Assembly: GCA_005881085.1 (NCBI GenBank)
Contig: VBGU01000012.1
Location: forward strand, 1 to 13,697
DNA length: 13,697 nucleotides
Reading direction: 5' to 3'
From: Chloroflexota bacterium
GTDB taxonomy: Bacteria; Chloroflexota; Limnocylindria; P2-11E
In this document: positions 13,519-13,697 of the stretch, in pieces
How positions within the stretch are numbered: position 1 is the stretch's first letter
Layout of the letters: each line of letters opens with the position of its first letter
Notes under the pieces: model-generated
Database searches by the model: none
What the model saw: only the letters and a program-made list of their open reading frames with translations
What the model was told of the DNA's origin: nothing
Translations under genes and position numbers: made by a program

Positions 13519-13697
13519 CTACGCGGGCTGCGGCTCCCGGGTCGGCATCTGGCTCGTGGTCGTGGTGGTCTCGGTCTCTTCGACCTTAGCCGGGAAGAGC
13601 CGCAGGAGCATCGAACCGACCGCGAACGAGACCGCCGCCGCGGCGAAGACTCCGAGGAACACCCCGAAGTGCTGACCGGGTGGCGTGACCGCGAGGT
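13519..13697 (-). CDS. mtlA: PTS EIIC component, mannitol type (partial, 3' end)
   Basis: Only the last 59 residues are inside the window; the gene continues beyond the right edge. They read LAVTPPGQHFGVFLGVFAAA, then a hydrophobic helix ending at GSMLLRLFP. This matches the last transmembrane helix of mannitol-type EIIC (usual form TPxGGYFGVLxGV). EIIC is the membrane channel that binds and translocates the sugar. Downstream of the helix is a hydrophilic tail with Lys-Val-Glu-Glu, a run of Thr (about five in a row) and Gln/Pro, ending at TAG 13521-13519. No EIIB domain is fused, in keeping with the separate EIIB gene. The substrate cannot be judged from this fragment. Confidence 0.8.
   Translation of the reverse strand, partial: LAVTPPGQHFGVFLGVFAAAAVSFAVGSMLLRLFPAKVEETETTTTTSQMPTREPQPA

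Overview
The window is GC-rich DNA with dense gene packing, frequent GTG starts and many 4-base start/stop overlaps. It most likely comes from a Chloroflexota bacterium, with a high-GC Actinomycetota relative as the alternative. This rests on a subtilase ending in a tryptophan repeat, DUF1003-like and DUF5996 proteins, a ParB-fold protein, and a mannitol-type PTS with a fused EIIA-HPr. The assignment is inference; there is no rRNA or marker gene here. I found no tRNA, rRNA, CRISPR array, transposase or prophage gene.

Left part (1-2041). A DUF1003-like membrane protein runs off the left edge on the minus strand. It is divergent from a plus-strand pair: a calcineurin-type phosphoesterase and, overlapping it by ATGA, a ParB-fold protein of about 300 residues.

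Middle (2042-6696). A 330-base gap with short repeated TGACAT motifs precedes a GAF-PAS histidine kinase. The kinase N-terminus is split by an apparent one-base frameshift. Its stop overlaps the start of a secreted subtilisin-like protease (ATGA). The protease has a Thr/Pro linker between propeptide-like region and catalytic domain, and a C-terminal tail of WDSIA pentapeptides. A glyoxalase/VOC protein follows.

Right part (6697-13697, minus strand). One long operon reads from right to left: EIIC (3' end only), a perfect 13-bp hairpin, EIIB, EIIA-HPr fusion, a 99-residue unknown protein, an unusually long zinc-type alcohol dehydrogenase with two Rossmann-like halves, a PfkB-family sugar-phosphate kinase, PTS enzyme I, and a DUF5996 protein with a homopolymer frameshift near its C-terminus. 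Almost every junction is a GTGA or ATGA overlap. The genes make a self-contained route: PEP passes phosphate through EI, HPr, EIIA and EIIB to a hexitol or related sugar entering through EIIC. The sugar phosphate is then probably oxidised by the dehydrogenase and phosphorylated again by the PfkB kinase. The substrate cannot be read from sequence; the EII components look mannitol-type, but no classical mannitol-1-phosphate 5-dehydrogenase is present.

The best candidates for something new are the two-Rossmann dehydrogenase together with the unknown 99-residue protein in the PTS operon, the intra-operon hairpin, and the kinase-protease pair. The two apparent frameshifts could be real mutations or assembly errors and should be settled with reads.
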